Positions 55,356 to 63,105 of a DNA stretch of 64,000 nt are shown piece after piece (position 1 is the first letter of the stretch; every line of letters begins with the position of its first letter). The DNA is from Flavobacterium sp. KMS (GTDB lineage: Bacteria; Bacteroidota; Bacteroidia; Flavobacteriales; Flavobacteriaceae): positions 62,001 to 126,000 of the forward strand of contig NZ_JSYP01000002.1 in assembly GCF_000813005.1 (NCBI RefSeq), read 5' to 3'. The translations under genes were made by a program, and so were the position numbers. Under the pieces are notes generated by a model. The model saw only the letters and a list, made by a program, of their open reading frames with translations, had not been told where the DNA came from and did no database searches.

Positions 55356-55568
55356 TTAGTTGCTTTTTAATAATTCGTACAAACCGCCAATGGTCTTAGC
55401 CTCAATAATTTGAGCCGACGTAATACTCTTTTGAAATTCTTCACCTGAATAAGCAATTATTGATAAACTGGTCAAAGAATCCCATGCATCAAAATCAACT
55501 ATACTATCTGTTAATTCTACAGTATCTTCCTCAAACAATTCTGCCATTTTTTCTAAAAAATCTTCCAT
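55356..55568 (-). CDS. Acyl carrier protein (SDR/KASIII-linked)
   Basis: A 70-residue acidic helical protein. FDAWDSLTSLSIIAY contains Asp30-Ser31-Leu32, the phosphopantetheine attachment site of carrier proteins. Helix 3/4 segment SAQIIEAKTIGGLYELL completes the usual four-helix pattern. It sits between KASIII (55585) and the second SDR, so it should carry the growing acyl chain. The leader before its ATG is almost pure A with a single C (55569-55582), an extreme A-rich start context. Confidence 0.88.
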   Translation of the reverse strand: MEDFLEKMAELFEEDTVELTDSIVDFDAWDSLTSLSIIAYSGEEFQKSITSAQIIEAKTIGGLYELLKSN

Positions 55569-55584
55569 TTTTTTTGTTTTTTTT

Positions 55585-56649
55585 TTAATATTCTATTATT
55601 TCACAAAAAGATAAAGGTCCAACATCCATAAGCAATGAAGCCCATGTCAAGCCTACTCCAAATCCTGAAAAACAAATTTTCAACTTCTTTTCTTTAATCT
55701 CCTCTGATATGTTAAAACATGTAACTACTGGAATTGTTACACCACTAGAATTCCCAAAGTTTTCGACAACATTTGCAGGCATCTTCTCTCTGCTAATTCC
55801 AATCTTATCTGCAACTTTGTTTAACATAAATTTATTTGGCTGATGAAACATGTAATAATCAACCTCATTCTTATCAATCTTTGCTGCTTGCAATAGCGAA
55901 TCAATCATTGGAGGAACTTCTGCTTGAACAAAATTAAACACATCATCTCCCTTCATTACAAGGTTTTCCTTGCTTCTAAAATTACCACTAATATCTTCAT
56001 ACATAACTCCTGTTTCATCAGAAATTGGCAACCTAGATCCACCCGCTGGAATTTGTAAAGAGAATGCTCCCGTTCCATCCATTTTTATTGTTCCGAAAAT
56101 TTCTTTTTTTTCAGATGACTTTTCTATTATTGTAATTGAAGCAGCATCCCCAATTAATGGATTACTGTTTCTATCTCTTTTTGATACTTTAGTACTCAAT
56201 ACATCAGCATTTACTAAGACAACTTTAGAAATTGAAGATTGTTCCAGTAACATGAAAGCCTGATTTAATCCGATAATAAAACCAGCACATCCTTGATTTA
56301 TATCCAAACAAATCATGTCTTGTTTTAGATTAAAATGTCCTTGAATAACATTACTAGTTGGAGGCATAATATAATCTGGTGATTGAGTCACAAAAATAAG
56401 TGCATCAATTTCCTCTTTTTGCAACTTACCTGTTGAAAAAAGATAATCAAGACCTCTAATAGCTAAATCAGACGAACAGATACCTTCTGGAGCCACTCTC
56501 CTCTTATTTAACCCAAGAGCGGCTTTTAATTTTAGAGATTTTGCAGTAGAAAAATTATAATTTTCCATTTCGTCTTCAAACTTTATTTCATTTGAAGGCA
56601 TTATCACCAACATTCCCGTAATTTCTTTGTCTTTGAAGTACAAATTCAT
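55585..56649 (-). CDS. 3-oxoacyl-ACP synthase III-like (KASIII/FabH) condensing enzyme
   Basis: Thiolase-fold enzyme of 354 residues with an intact FabH-type triad: Cys121 in DINQGCAGFIIGL, His269 in MFHQPNKFM, and Asn300 in VENFGNSSGVTIP. FabH enzymes condense acyl-CoA with malonyl-ACP, and relatives such as VioB of the Pseudomonas syringae viosamine island work in amino-sugar acylation. The N-terminal 50 residues, before VAPEGICSSDLA, are a little longer than in FabH. It overlaps the second carrier protein by 1 bp and lies 16 bp before the other. Confidence 0.92.
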   Translation of the reverse strand: MNLYFKDKEITGMLVIMPSNEIKFEDEMENYNFSTAKSLKLKAALGLNKRRVAPEGICSSDLAIRGLDYLFSTGKLQKEEIDALIFVTQSPDYIMPPTSNVIQGHFNLKQDMICLDINQGCAGFIIGLNQAFMLLEQSSISKVVLVNADVLSTKVSKRDRNSNPLIGDAASITIIEKSSEKKEIFGTIKMDGTGAFSLQIPAGGSRLPISDETGVMYEDISGNFRSKENLVMKGDDVFNFVQAEVPPMIDSLLQAAKIDKNEVDYYMFHQPNKFMLNKVADKIGISREKMPANVVENFGNSSGVTIPVVTCFNISEEIKEKKLKICFSGFGVGLTWASLLMDVGPLSFCEIIEY

Positions 56650-56879
56650 TATTTGATGTATTTAATCAATAAACTAGAAATAGTTTCAACATTTGCAAAA
56701 TTTTCTGGTAATATATCTGTTCCATCAATTGATATTTCAAAAGACTCATCCAAACTTGTTACTAAGGTTACCAAATCAAACGAATCTAACATTCCAGCTT
56801 CAATAAAATTTTCAGTTGGCTCATTAAAATCAAATTCTGGTCTTATATCATTTAAAATTGATATTATTTTATCATTCAT
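56649..56879 (-). CDS. Acyl/peptidyl carrier protein (adenylation/GNAT-linked)
   Basis: A 76-residue carrier protein with NFIEAGMLDSFDLVTLV; Asp32-Ser33 is the phosphopantetheine site. The EAGMLDSF form is typical of DltC-like and other discrete carriers that work with stand-alone adenylation enzymes. It overlaps GNAT by 8 bp and KASIII by 1 bp, placing it at the hinge between the adenylation half and the condensation half of the block. It differs from the carrier at 55356 in sequence, which suggests two separate carriers for two substrates. Confidence 0.88.
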   Translation of the reverse strand: MNDKIISILNDIRPEFDFNEPTENFIEAGMLDSFDLVTLVTSLDESFEISIDGTDILPENFANVETISSLLIKYIK

Positions 56880-57696
56880 ATTTTATCATTTTATTTGTGA
56901 GCACAAAATTATACATTTTTTCTTCAACAAATCCATAATGCTTATATCTCTTTATTGCATTTTCATTACTCTTTATTACCCAAAACAGATGTCTATTTGT
57001 ATCCTTACCTCTATTTTCAAAAACATTAAAAAGTTTAGATCCTATTTTTTTTTCTCTAAAATCAGGATGCACAAACCAATATCTTAAGTATAAAGTACTT
57101 CCAATAATTTCGTAAATCAAAAAACCACCTATCTCATTCTCATCTTCAAAAATCAAAACATTTTTATTTTTTATCCATCTCTCTAATTCCTTCTCTTCTG
57201 GTAATTGTTCCGCTTTTTCATCAAAAAATGTTTGAAATAAATTATACAAAGAATTTAAATCTTTAATTGAAGCGTCTTTTATTCCTTCAATCGCAACCGA
57301 TGAAAAATCCTTCTTTACATTTAACCTATTCATTCTAACAAGCGACGTATAATAATTAAAAGATTGGCTATAAAATATGTCTAACAATTCTGAAGTCTCT
57401 TCTCTTTGTACAATATCTAAAATCAATTTTTCATCTTCAAAGTCCTTCATCAATTTAGAAAGTGAATTTACTAACTCTTCATTAGAAGATGCAATAAAAA
57501 ACAATACATAAAAATCAGATTTTTTATTAAGAAAATAAGTTACTTCAGCAAATTCTATTATATAAAAGTTTCCTTCAGATATCCAAACTTCATTCTTTTC
57601 ACGGTTCGGGTAAAAATTAGTAATTATTTTCTTTTTAAAATTTTTAATCCTAACCACAGCCTGATTAATTTCACTAAAATCGCTTACTTTTCTCAT
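56872..57696 (-). CDS. GNAT-family acyltransferase with N-terminal extension
   Basis: The 274 residues have an N-terminal half of about 125 residues without known motif and a C-terminal GNAT domain: IKDASIKDLNSLYNLFQTFF, VLIFEDENEIGGFLIYEI, LRYWFVHPDFREKKIGSKLFNVFE (acyl-CoA/pantetheine loop with a degenerate first Gly) and NAIKRYKHYGFVEEKMYNFVL. It lies between the adenylation enzyme and a carrier protein, so it may transfer the activated acyl group from carrier to an amino sugar. GNAT proteins using carrier-bound donors are known. The transfer target is inference. Confidence 0.78.
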   Translation of the reverse strand: MRKVSDFSEINQAVVRIKNFKKKIITNFYPNREKNEVWISEGNFYIIEFAEVTYFLNKKSDFYVLFFIASSNEELVNSLSKLMKDFEDEKLILDIVQREETSELLDIFYSQSFNYYTSLVRMNRLNVKKDFSSVAIEGIKDASIKDLNSLYNLFQTFFDEKAEQLPEEKELERWIKNKNVLIFEDENEIGGFLIYEIIGSTLYLRYWFVHPDFREKKIGSKLFNVFENRGKDTNRHLFWVIKSNENAIKRYKHYGFVEEKMYNFVLTNKMIKYE

Positions 57697-59222
57697 TACA
57701 TATTAATCTTATTTTTAAGAAAAAGACGATCTATTTTTCCATTAGTATTTCTTGGTAATTCTTCCATAAAAATATAAACAGTAGGAATCATATATTTTGG
57801 AAATACTTTTGTAAGTTCTTTCCTGAACTCTACAATAGAAATCTCATGATTTGCCTCATAAAAAAGAGTAATTTCTTTTTTATTTACATTATAAACGATA
57901 CAACCGTTCTTAGCTATTTTTAAAGTATTAACAATAACATGTTCTATTTCACCCAATTCAATTCTATATCCTAAATGCTTAATAAGACTATCTTTTCTAC
58001 CTTTAAAAATAATTTCATTTCTATTATTAACAGAAACGATATCTCCCGTTCTATAAATAATTTCGGGATAAGACTTATTAAGTGGATTTTGAACAAATGC
58101 TAATGAAGTTTTTTCAGGATTATTATAATACCCCATTGCAAGTGAAGTTCCTCTAACACACAATTCTCCCTCTTCCCCTTTTTCAACTAATTTATCTTCA
58201 TCATTAAGGATCAAAACATCCGTATTTCTACAAGTAAAGCCAATTGGCAAAGGCTCATCATCTGGAATGTCTCTATCTATAATAAAATAAGTACAATCTA
58301 ATGTAATTTCAATAGGCCCATATAGATTAGCAAATAAACATTCCTTTAAATTGTCTTTCCAATAATTAAATTGCTTTGTTGGAAATACCTCACCTGCAAA
58401 CCAAACAGTTTTTAGAGAAGGCAAGTTTATTTTGTCTAACAATGTCATATTTGCAATATTGACCATAATTGTTGGAACCCAAAAAAGGAACGTTATTTTT
58501 TCTTTTTCTAAGATTTCTAAAATTTTAATGGGAAATGCTGCTAAACTATCGGGTATCAATACTATAGTAGAAGCTTTAGACATAAGCATACATAATTCGT
58601 AACTGTAAATATCAAAAACTAATGGAGACAAAGACCCTATTATTTCATTATTTGAAAACTTAAAAGTGTCAATCGACCATTCTGTAAAATCGACGAAACT
58701 TTTATGATTAAGTACTACACCTTTTGGTGTACCTGTAGATCCCGATGTATTGATTATGCAATATGGATCAGTATCAATTAATCCACAAAGTCTATTTAGC
58801 AATATTTCATCTTCACTTACATCATTACTAAAATCAATAGCATCAATATTTAATATTTGATGAGAAGTTCCTAAGCCCTCTATTTGTTTTAAATACGTAG
58901 AATTTGTGATAATTAATTGTGGTTCTATTAATGAAATAATATTATTTATCCTATCCATAGGAGTCTTAATATCTAAATTCATATAGATATTTCCACTAAA
59001 TGTAATAGCAACATTAGAAATGACACTATCTATTGTTTTTGGAAGAAAAACTGCAATTGGTTTATTCACATGATTAACATGATTAATTATATGATGTGCC
59101 AAAATTTTAGATTTCACATCTAATTCGGCGAAAGTTATCTTCCTATCACCTTCAATCACTGCAGTTTTACTGCCATTATTTATTACCGTTTCAATAAAAT
59201 ATTCTATTATATTTTTAATCAT
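57696..59222 (-). CDS. Stand-alone AMP-forming adenylation enzyme (NRPS A-domain/DltA-like)
   Basis: The 508 residues hold the core motifs of the ANL superfamily in order: INTSGSTGTPKG at 157-168, FDIYSYE with Asp204 at the place that binds the alpha-amino group in amino-acid A-domains, NLYGPIE at 299-305, YRTGD at 390-394, GRKDSLIKHLGYRIEL at 408-423 and NGKIDR with the catalytic Lys496. This is the amino-acid-activating type, as in DltA or NRPS, rather than an acyl-CoA synthetase type. It should charge the carrier protein at 56649. There is no fused carrier or condensation domain. Confidence 0.88.
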   Translation of the reverse strand: MIKNIIEYFIETVINNGSKTAVIEGDRKITFAELDVKSKILAHHIINHVNHVNKPIAVFLPKTIDSVISNVAITFSGNIYMNLDIKTPMDRINNIISLIEPQLIITNSTYLKQIEGLGTSHQILNIDAIDFSNDVSEDEILLNRLCGLIDTDPYCIINTSGSTGTPKGVVLNHKSFVDFTEWSIDTFKFSNNEIIGSLSPLVFDIYSYELCMLMSKASTIVLIPDSLAAFPIKILEILEKEKITFLFWVPTIMVNIANMTLLDKINLPSLKTVWFAGEVFPTKQFNYWKDNLKECLFANLYGPIEITLDCTYFIIDRDIPDDEPLPIGFTCRNTDVLILNDEDKLVEKGEEGELCVRGTSLAMGYYNNPEKTSLAFVQNPLNKSYPEIIYRTGDIVSVNNRNEIIFKGRKDSLIKHLGYRIELGEIEHVIVNTLKIAKNGCIVYNVNKKEITLFYEANHEISIVEFRKELTKVFPKYMIPTVYIFMEELPRNTNGKIDRLFLKNKINM

Positions 59223-59233
59223 TTTATTTTATT

Positions 59234-60316
59234 TTAATTATTCTGAACTCTTAAAATTAATCTACAAATTAAATCTACTTCTTCTACAGTTAAATCATAA
59301 TATAAAGGCAAGCACAAAACACGTTTAGATATGGTATCAGTTACTGCAAAATATTTAGGTTCAAGATATGGCAAGGCACTAGCTAAAGAAGGGTAAAAAT
59401 AACGCCTTGTAAAAATTTCATTTTCATCTAAAATTGATTTAATCTTGAGTAATAATTCTTCACTTTCAAGAACTACACAATAATATGCAAAATTTTGATC
59501 AGAATCTTTATGCCAGATTGGACGATAGGCTTTTAATCCCTGTAGTCTCTCATCATAACGAGATACCAATAGTTTTCTACTATCATGTATTTCTTTAATA
59601 TAATTCAAATTTACTAAACCCATAGCTGCATGAAACTCAGAATTCTTGCCATTAATTCCTAATTCAGAGAATGTATCAAATCCAGAAATTCCAAAATTGC
59701 GAGTATGAGCAAGTCTCTTAAGTAAGTCTGAACATTTTGTAATAATTAAACCTCCCTCAATTGAATGATATAATTTAGTAGCATGCAATGAACAAGTAGT
59801 GATGTCTCCGTATTCAAAAATAGATTTACCTTTAACTTGAACCCCAAAAGCATGAGCCCCATCATAGATTACTTTTAAATTGTACTTTTTTGCAATATTT
59901 TCAATCGCTACAACATCACAAGGATTTCCATATACATGGGTTGCTAAGATTGCTTCTGTTTTATCAGTTATTGCACTCTCAATTTTTGAGGCATCAATAT
60001 TTAACGTTCTCTCTTCTATATCTACAAAAACAGGTGTACATCCTTCCCAAACAATACATGATGTTGTTGCTACAAACGAAAAAGGGGTGGTAATTATTTC
60101 TCCACTTATTCCTAAAGCTTTAATAGCCATCTGTAAAGCAACAGTACCATTGGTCACAAACAACAAATGATTTACTTTAAGATACTCTTTAAGATTCATC
60201 TCTAACTCACTCGCAAGTGGTCCCATATTTGTTAGCCATTGTCTCTTCCAAATTCCATTAACAAATTGTTGATATTCTTCTTGTGGAGGTAAAAATGGTT
60301 TAGTAACTGGTATCAT
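59234..60316 (-). CDS. DegT/DnrJ/EryC1 aminotransferase, VioA-like (dTDP-4-amino-4,6-dideoxyhexose)
   Basis: PLP enzyme of 360 residues: PVTKPFLPPQEEYQQFV, NGTVALQMAIKALG, TPFSFVATTSCIVWEG, IYDGAHAFG (Asp152) and SLHATKLYHSIEGG (Lys181, Schiff base). The HATKxxxxxEGG form is the one I associate with VioA-type 4-aminotransferases on dTDP-4-keto-6-deoxyglucose, not with PglE or WecE. It would supply dTDP-4-amino-4,6-dideoxyglucose, whose amino group the downstream acyl-assembly module could acylate. It is 11 bp ahead of the adenylation gene and 5 bp behind wzx. Confidence 0.87.
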   Translation of the reverse strand: MIPVTKPFLPPQEEYQQFVNGIWKRQWLTNMGPLASELEMNLKEYLKVNHLLFVTNGTVALQMAIKALGISGEIITTPFSFVATTSCIVWEGCTPVFVDIEERTLNIDASKIESAITDKTEAILATHVYGNPCDVVAIENIAKKYNLKVIYDGAHAFGVQVKGKSIFEYGDITTCSLHATKLYHSIEGGLIITKCSDLLKRLAHTRNFGISGFDTFSELGINGKNSEFHAAMGLVNLNYIKEIHDSRKLLVSRYDERLQGLKAYRPIWHKDSDQNFAYYCVVLESEELLLKIKSILDENEIFTRRYFYPSLASALPYLEPKYFAVTDTISKRVLCLPLYYDLTVEEVDLICRLILRVQNN

Positions 60317-60321
60317 ATTCT

Positions 60322-61746
60322 TTAAATTAAGTTTCTAATATCACTTATAGTTTGAAATTTAAATATAAATGCAAAAAAAATATAAACTATTGCTCCCACT
60401 ATACTACTTATAATAAGTCGGGAAATATCATTATAATCAGTTAAACTATTATTAACAATAAAAATCACTAGTCCCATACAAATTGAAATAATAAAAATTG
60501 GCATTATATCTAATAATTGTTGCCTCATAGTATAATCAATTATAGAACCTGCATAATAGGTATTAATAAAAAGTGCTATTATTGACGCAATAACAGATCC
60601 TATTAACAAAGCTTTAAAACCGAATAAAACAGAAACAATTATTATAAATATTAGGATTATTTTTTTTATTATTTCTAATCTTAAAAACAAATCACTTCTG
60701 CCTTTAACCTGGAGTATCATCAAATTGTAAAGATGTAAAGGATACAAAATCCCAGAAAGGGAAATAATCTGAAAAATAGGGACAACAGGTAGCCATTTTT
60801 CAGTAAATAAAAAAGTAACAAGCTCATTTCCTAACAATGCCATTAATACAATTATAGGAGTTATAATAAAAAGAACCATCAGCATAATCTTTTTATAGAC
60901 TACTCTTAAAGCAGGTATATCATCTTGCACTTTTGCAAAAAGAGGAAAAACGACTTTATTCAGTGCTGCAGAAATATTACCAACAGGTAACATCATCAAG
61001 GAATTAGCTCTAGTATAATACCCTACTGTTATAGGGTTATAAATCCTACCTATAATTATTTGATAAATATTTGTAAAAACAGTATCTAAAAGTGACGAGA
61101 TCGTCATTTTATATCCAAAATGGAAATGCAATTTAAATCTATCAATATCAAAAATAAATTCTGGATACCAATCGGACGAAAACCACAAAAAGATTGATGT
61201 TAATAAATTTGTCAAAAGCATTGAATACACTAAAGACCAAACTCCAAAATCATTATATGCAAGAAAAACGCCTAACAAACTTCCAATTAGTAATGCGGGG
61301 GATGTGATAATAGCCTGCTTCTTAAATTTCATTTCTTTTGTCAAAATAGTATTTTGAACGGTTCCAAAAGCTAGAAAAACAAAAGAAAGCCCATATACTC
61401 TCGCTATATCCGTTAGTATAGGTTGTCTGTAAAATAATGCTATATAAGGAGCCGAAAGAAAAAATAAAAGATATATCAATAAACTAACTCCTAAATTAAA
61501 AAAAAAAACAGTCGAATAGTCCCTCGAATCTATTTTTGAAACCCTAATTAACGAACTTGTCATTCCTCCTTCAAATAATGCTGTTCCTATACCAATAAAT
61601 ACTGTTAACATTCCTATCAATCCAAATTCTGAAGGCAAAAGAATTCTTGCCAAAATAATTTGAACCAAAAATGTAATCAACTGAGTCGAAAATTGTTGCA
61701 AAAACGACCAAATAAAACCTCGTAAGGCCTGCTTTTTTAAAGACAT
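60322..61746 (-). CDS. Wzx-type lipid-linked oligosaccharide flippase (MOP superfamily)
   Basis: Membrane protein of 474 residues with about fourteen hydrophobic segments. It starts LKKQALRGFIWSFLQQFSTQLITFLVQIILARIL and contains PSEFGLIGMLTVFIGIG, the standard polysaccharide-synthase (Polysacc_synt) N-terminus of WzxC-like flippases. It turns Und-PP-linked repeats to the periplasmic side for Wzy polymerisation. A run of eleven T in the coding strand (61498-61508) encodes VFFFN near residue 82 and is the longest homopolymer I noticed in a coding region here. Confidence 0.92.
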   Translation of the reverse strand: MSLKKQALRGFIWSFLQQFSTQLITFLVQIILARILLPSEFGLIGMLTVFIGIGTALFEGGMTSSLIRVSKIDSRDYSTVFFFNLGVSLLIYLLFFLSAPYIALFYRQPILTDIARVYGLSFVFLAFGTVQNTILTKEMKFKKQAIITSPALLIGSLLGVFLAYNDFGVWSLVYSMLLTNLLTSIFLWFSSDWYPEFIFDIDRFKLHFHFGYKMTISSLLDTVFTNIYQIIIGRIYNPITVGYYTRANSLMMLPVGNISAALNKVVFPLFAKVQDDIPALRVVYKKIMLMVLFIITPIIVLMALLGNELVTFLFTEKWLPVVPIFQIISLSGILYPLHLYNLMILQVKGRSDLFLRLEIIKKIILIFIIIVSVLFGFKALLIGSVIASIIALFINTYYAGSIIDYTMRQQLLDIMPIFIISICMGLVIFIVNNSLTDYNDISRLIISSIVGAIVYIFFAFIFKFQTISDIRNLI

Positions 61747-62019
61747 ATATTAAAATAAAAGTATGCTTATGCAATAAACTAAAAAATGAGATTACATTTA
61801 TTTAATTTTAAAATTAAAGACTTCAATCTAAAAAAGAAGTTATCAAAAATGCATATAATAAATTTCATTTTTATAAGACAAAAATGCTACAAAAATTCAC
61901 ATTATTCTAAGTTCTTTTCTTAAAATAACGATGTTAGTAGACCCTAAAAAATACTATTATACATATCCCCAATAACCTAGTATACAAAGTAACTTAAAAT
62001 GTATAAAATCTGACCCAAC
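61747..62019. other. Gap between the chain-length gene and wzx
   Basis: A 273 bp AT-rich stretch that separates the export pair from the O-antigen genes. No gene was recognised. No exact TAnnTTTG was found on the minus strand; the nearest is TACTTTG around 61987-61996, one T short. A regulatory leader is possible but not shown. Confidence 0.4.
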
Positions 62020-63090
62020 TTAAACATCTAGCTCTTTTAGTATTTTTCTAATTGTTAATACCAATAATACCAAAAAAATAGCTAAAAAACCGCCGATTAC
62101 TAATCCTTTAATCTTACCGAAATGTGTTTTAGTTAAGGGTAAAATAGGTCTGTCAATTATCTGTATTAAAGGTGTTTCCTTGCGTAATGTTACTTTAGCC
62201 AACTCAGATTGTTTAACCAATTCAGTTAATATAGCTGTATTAGCCTGTACATCAACTTGTCTCCGAACTGAAGGAGCTCGACGTACATTAAGAGCTGGGT
62301 TTAAATTAAAAGTATTATCGTTCGCAACTGCTACTCCTGTTATTGCTCCGTTAAGTTCAGCCCTAATAGAATCAGTCTGTCTTTGTAAAACTAACATATT
62401 CGTTCTTGCTTTTTTACTTTTGGTATCAACATAAAAATCAGATACATTTTTAGCAAGTGCTTCGCAAAAATATTTTGCAAATAACTCATTGGTAGAAGAC
62501 ATATCTATATTAATAATAGCTACTTTTTTATCTTTTTGACCAACTGCTAATCCACCTATAGATAAACCTTGATAAATAGAACCTAAAATACTATCATGAA
62601 CCCTTGTAAAGTACTTACGGTCTGTATTTATTAGAAACTGAATGTTTGCTAATTTAGGTTTATCTTTCCAACTTTTTCTTAGTTCGTTAATCTCAATATA
62701 CATTTCTGTTAAAGAAATTATTTTTCCATTGTAATTAACAGGCGTCAATAAAGTTTGCTCGACCATCCTACGAGATTTAAATAACTCTGTTAAATTTGAA
62801 CCTGTAAAAATACTTCCTCCTCCTCCTCCAAGGTCAAGTCCTAGTGAGCCTGCTAGTCCTAATGCACTACCTAGACCACCTCCCGATTTCTCATCCTCTA
62901 ATGCAAAAGATAAAGTTGCTGTATAGATTGGTTTTTTTATAAAAGAATATGTCAATCCTAAAACAGCTCCTACTATTCCTGCCAATAGAATCACTTTCCA
63001 TTGAGATAGCAAATAATCATACCACTCCTTTGCTTTTACTAATAATTCTTTTAACGAAATTTCATCGTTTTCAATAGGTCTATTATCCAT
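62020..63090 (-). CDS. Wzz/GumC-type polysaccharide co-polymerase (chain-length determinant)
   Basis: Inner-membrane protein of 356 residues with one membrane segment near the N-terminus (WKVILLAGIVGAVLGLTYSF, about 32-51) and one near the C-terminus (IKGLVIGGFLAIFLVLLVL). Between them lies the periplasmic domain. No C-terminal tyrosine kinase domain is fused. Unusual is the Gly-rich stretch at about 70-95 (GGGLGSALGLAGSLGLDLGGGGG). It controls chain length and links the polymerase to the outer-membrane exporter encoded just upstream (15 bp gap). Confidence 0.88.
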   Translation of the reverse strand: MDNRPIENDEISLKELLVKAKEWYDYLLSQWKVILLAGIVGAVLGLTYSFIKKPIYTATLSFALEDEKSGGGLGSALGLAGSLGLDLGGGGGSIFTGSNLTELFKSRRMVEQTLLTPVNYNGKIISLTEMYIEINELRKSWKDKPKLANIQFLINTDRKYFTRVHDSILGSIYQGLSIGGLAVGQKDKKVAIINIDMSSTNELFAKYFCEALAKNVSDFYVDTKSKKARTNMLVLQRQTDSIRAELNGAITGVAVANDNTFNLNPALNVRRAPSVRRQVDVQANTAILTELVKQSELAKVTLRKETPLIQIIDRPILPLTKTHFGKIKGLVIGGFLAIFLVLLVLTIRKILKELDV

Positions 63091-63105
63091 TCTTAAAACT
63101 TATTT

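Noticed and set aside
53832..60170. Plus-strand frames of 96-144 codons opposite the SDR, KASIII, GNAT and aminotransferase genes
   Set aside because: They lie fully antisense to genes with intact catalytic motifs and show no family features of their own.
61747..62019. Promoter ahead of wzx
   Set aside because: Only near matches to TAnnTTTG were found; no exact element, so none was called.
62800..62900. Gly-rich stretch in the Wzz/GumC-type gene as a possible repeat expansion
   Set aside because: The codons vary and there is no perfect nucleotide repeat, so it is treated as part of the protein.
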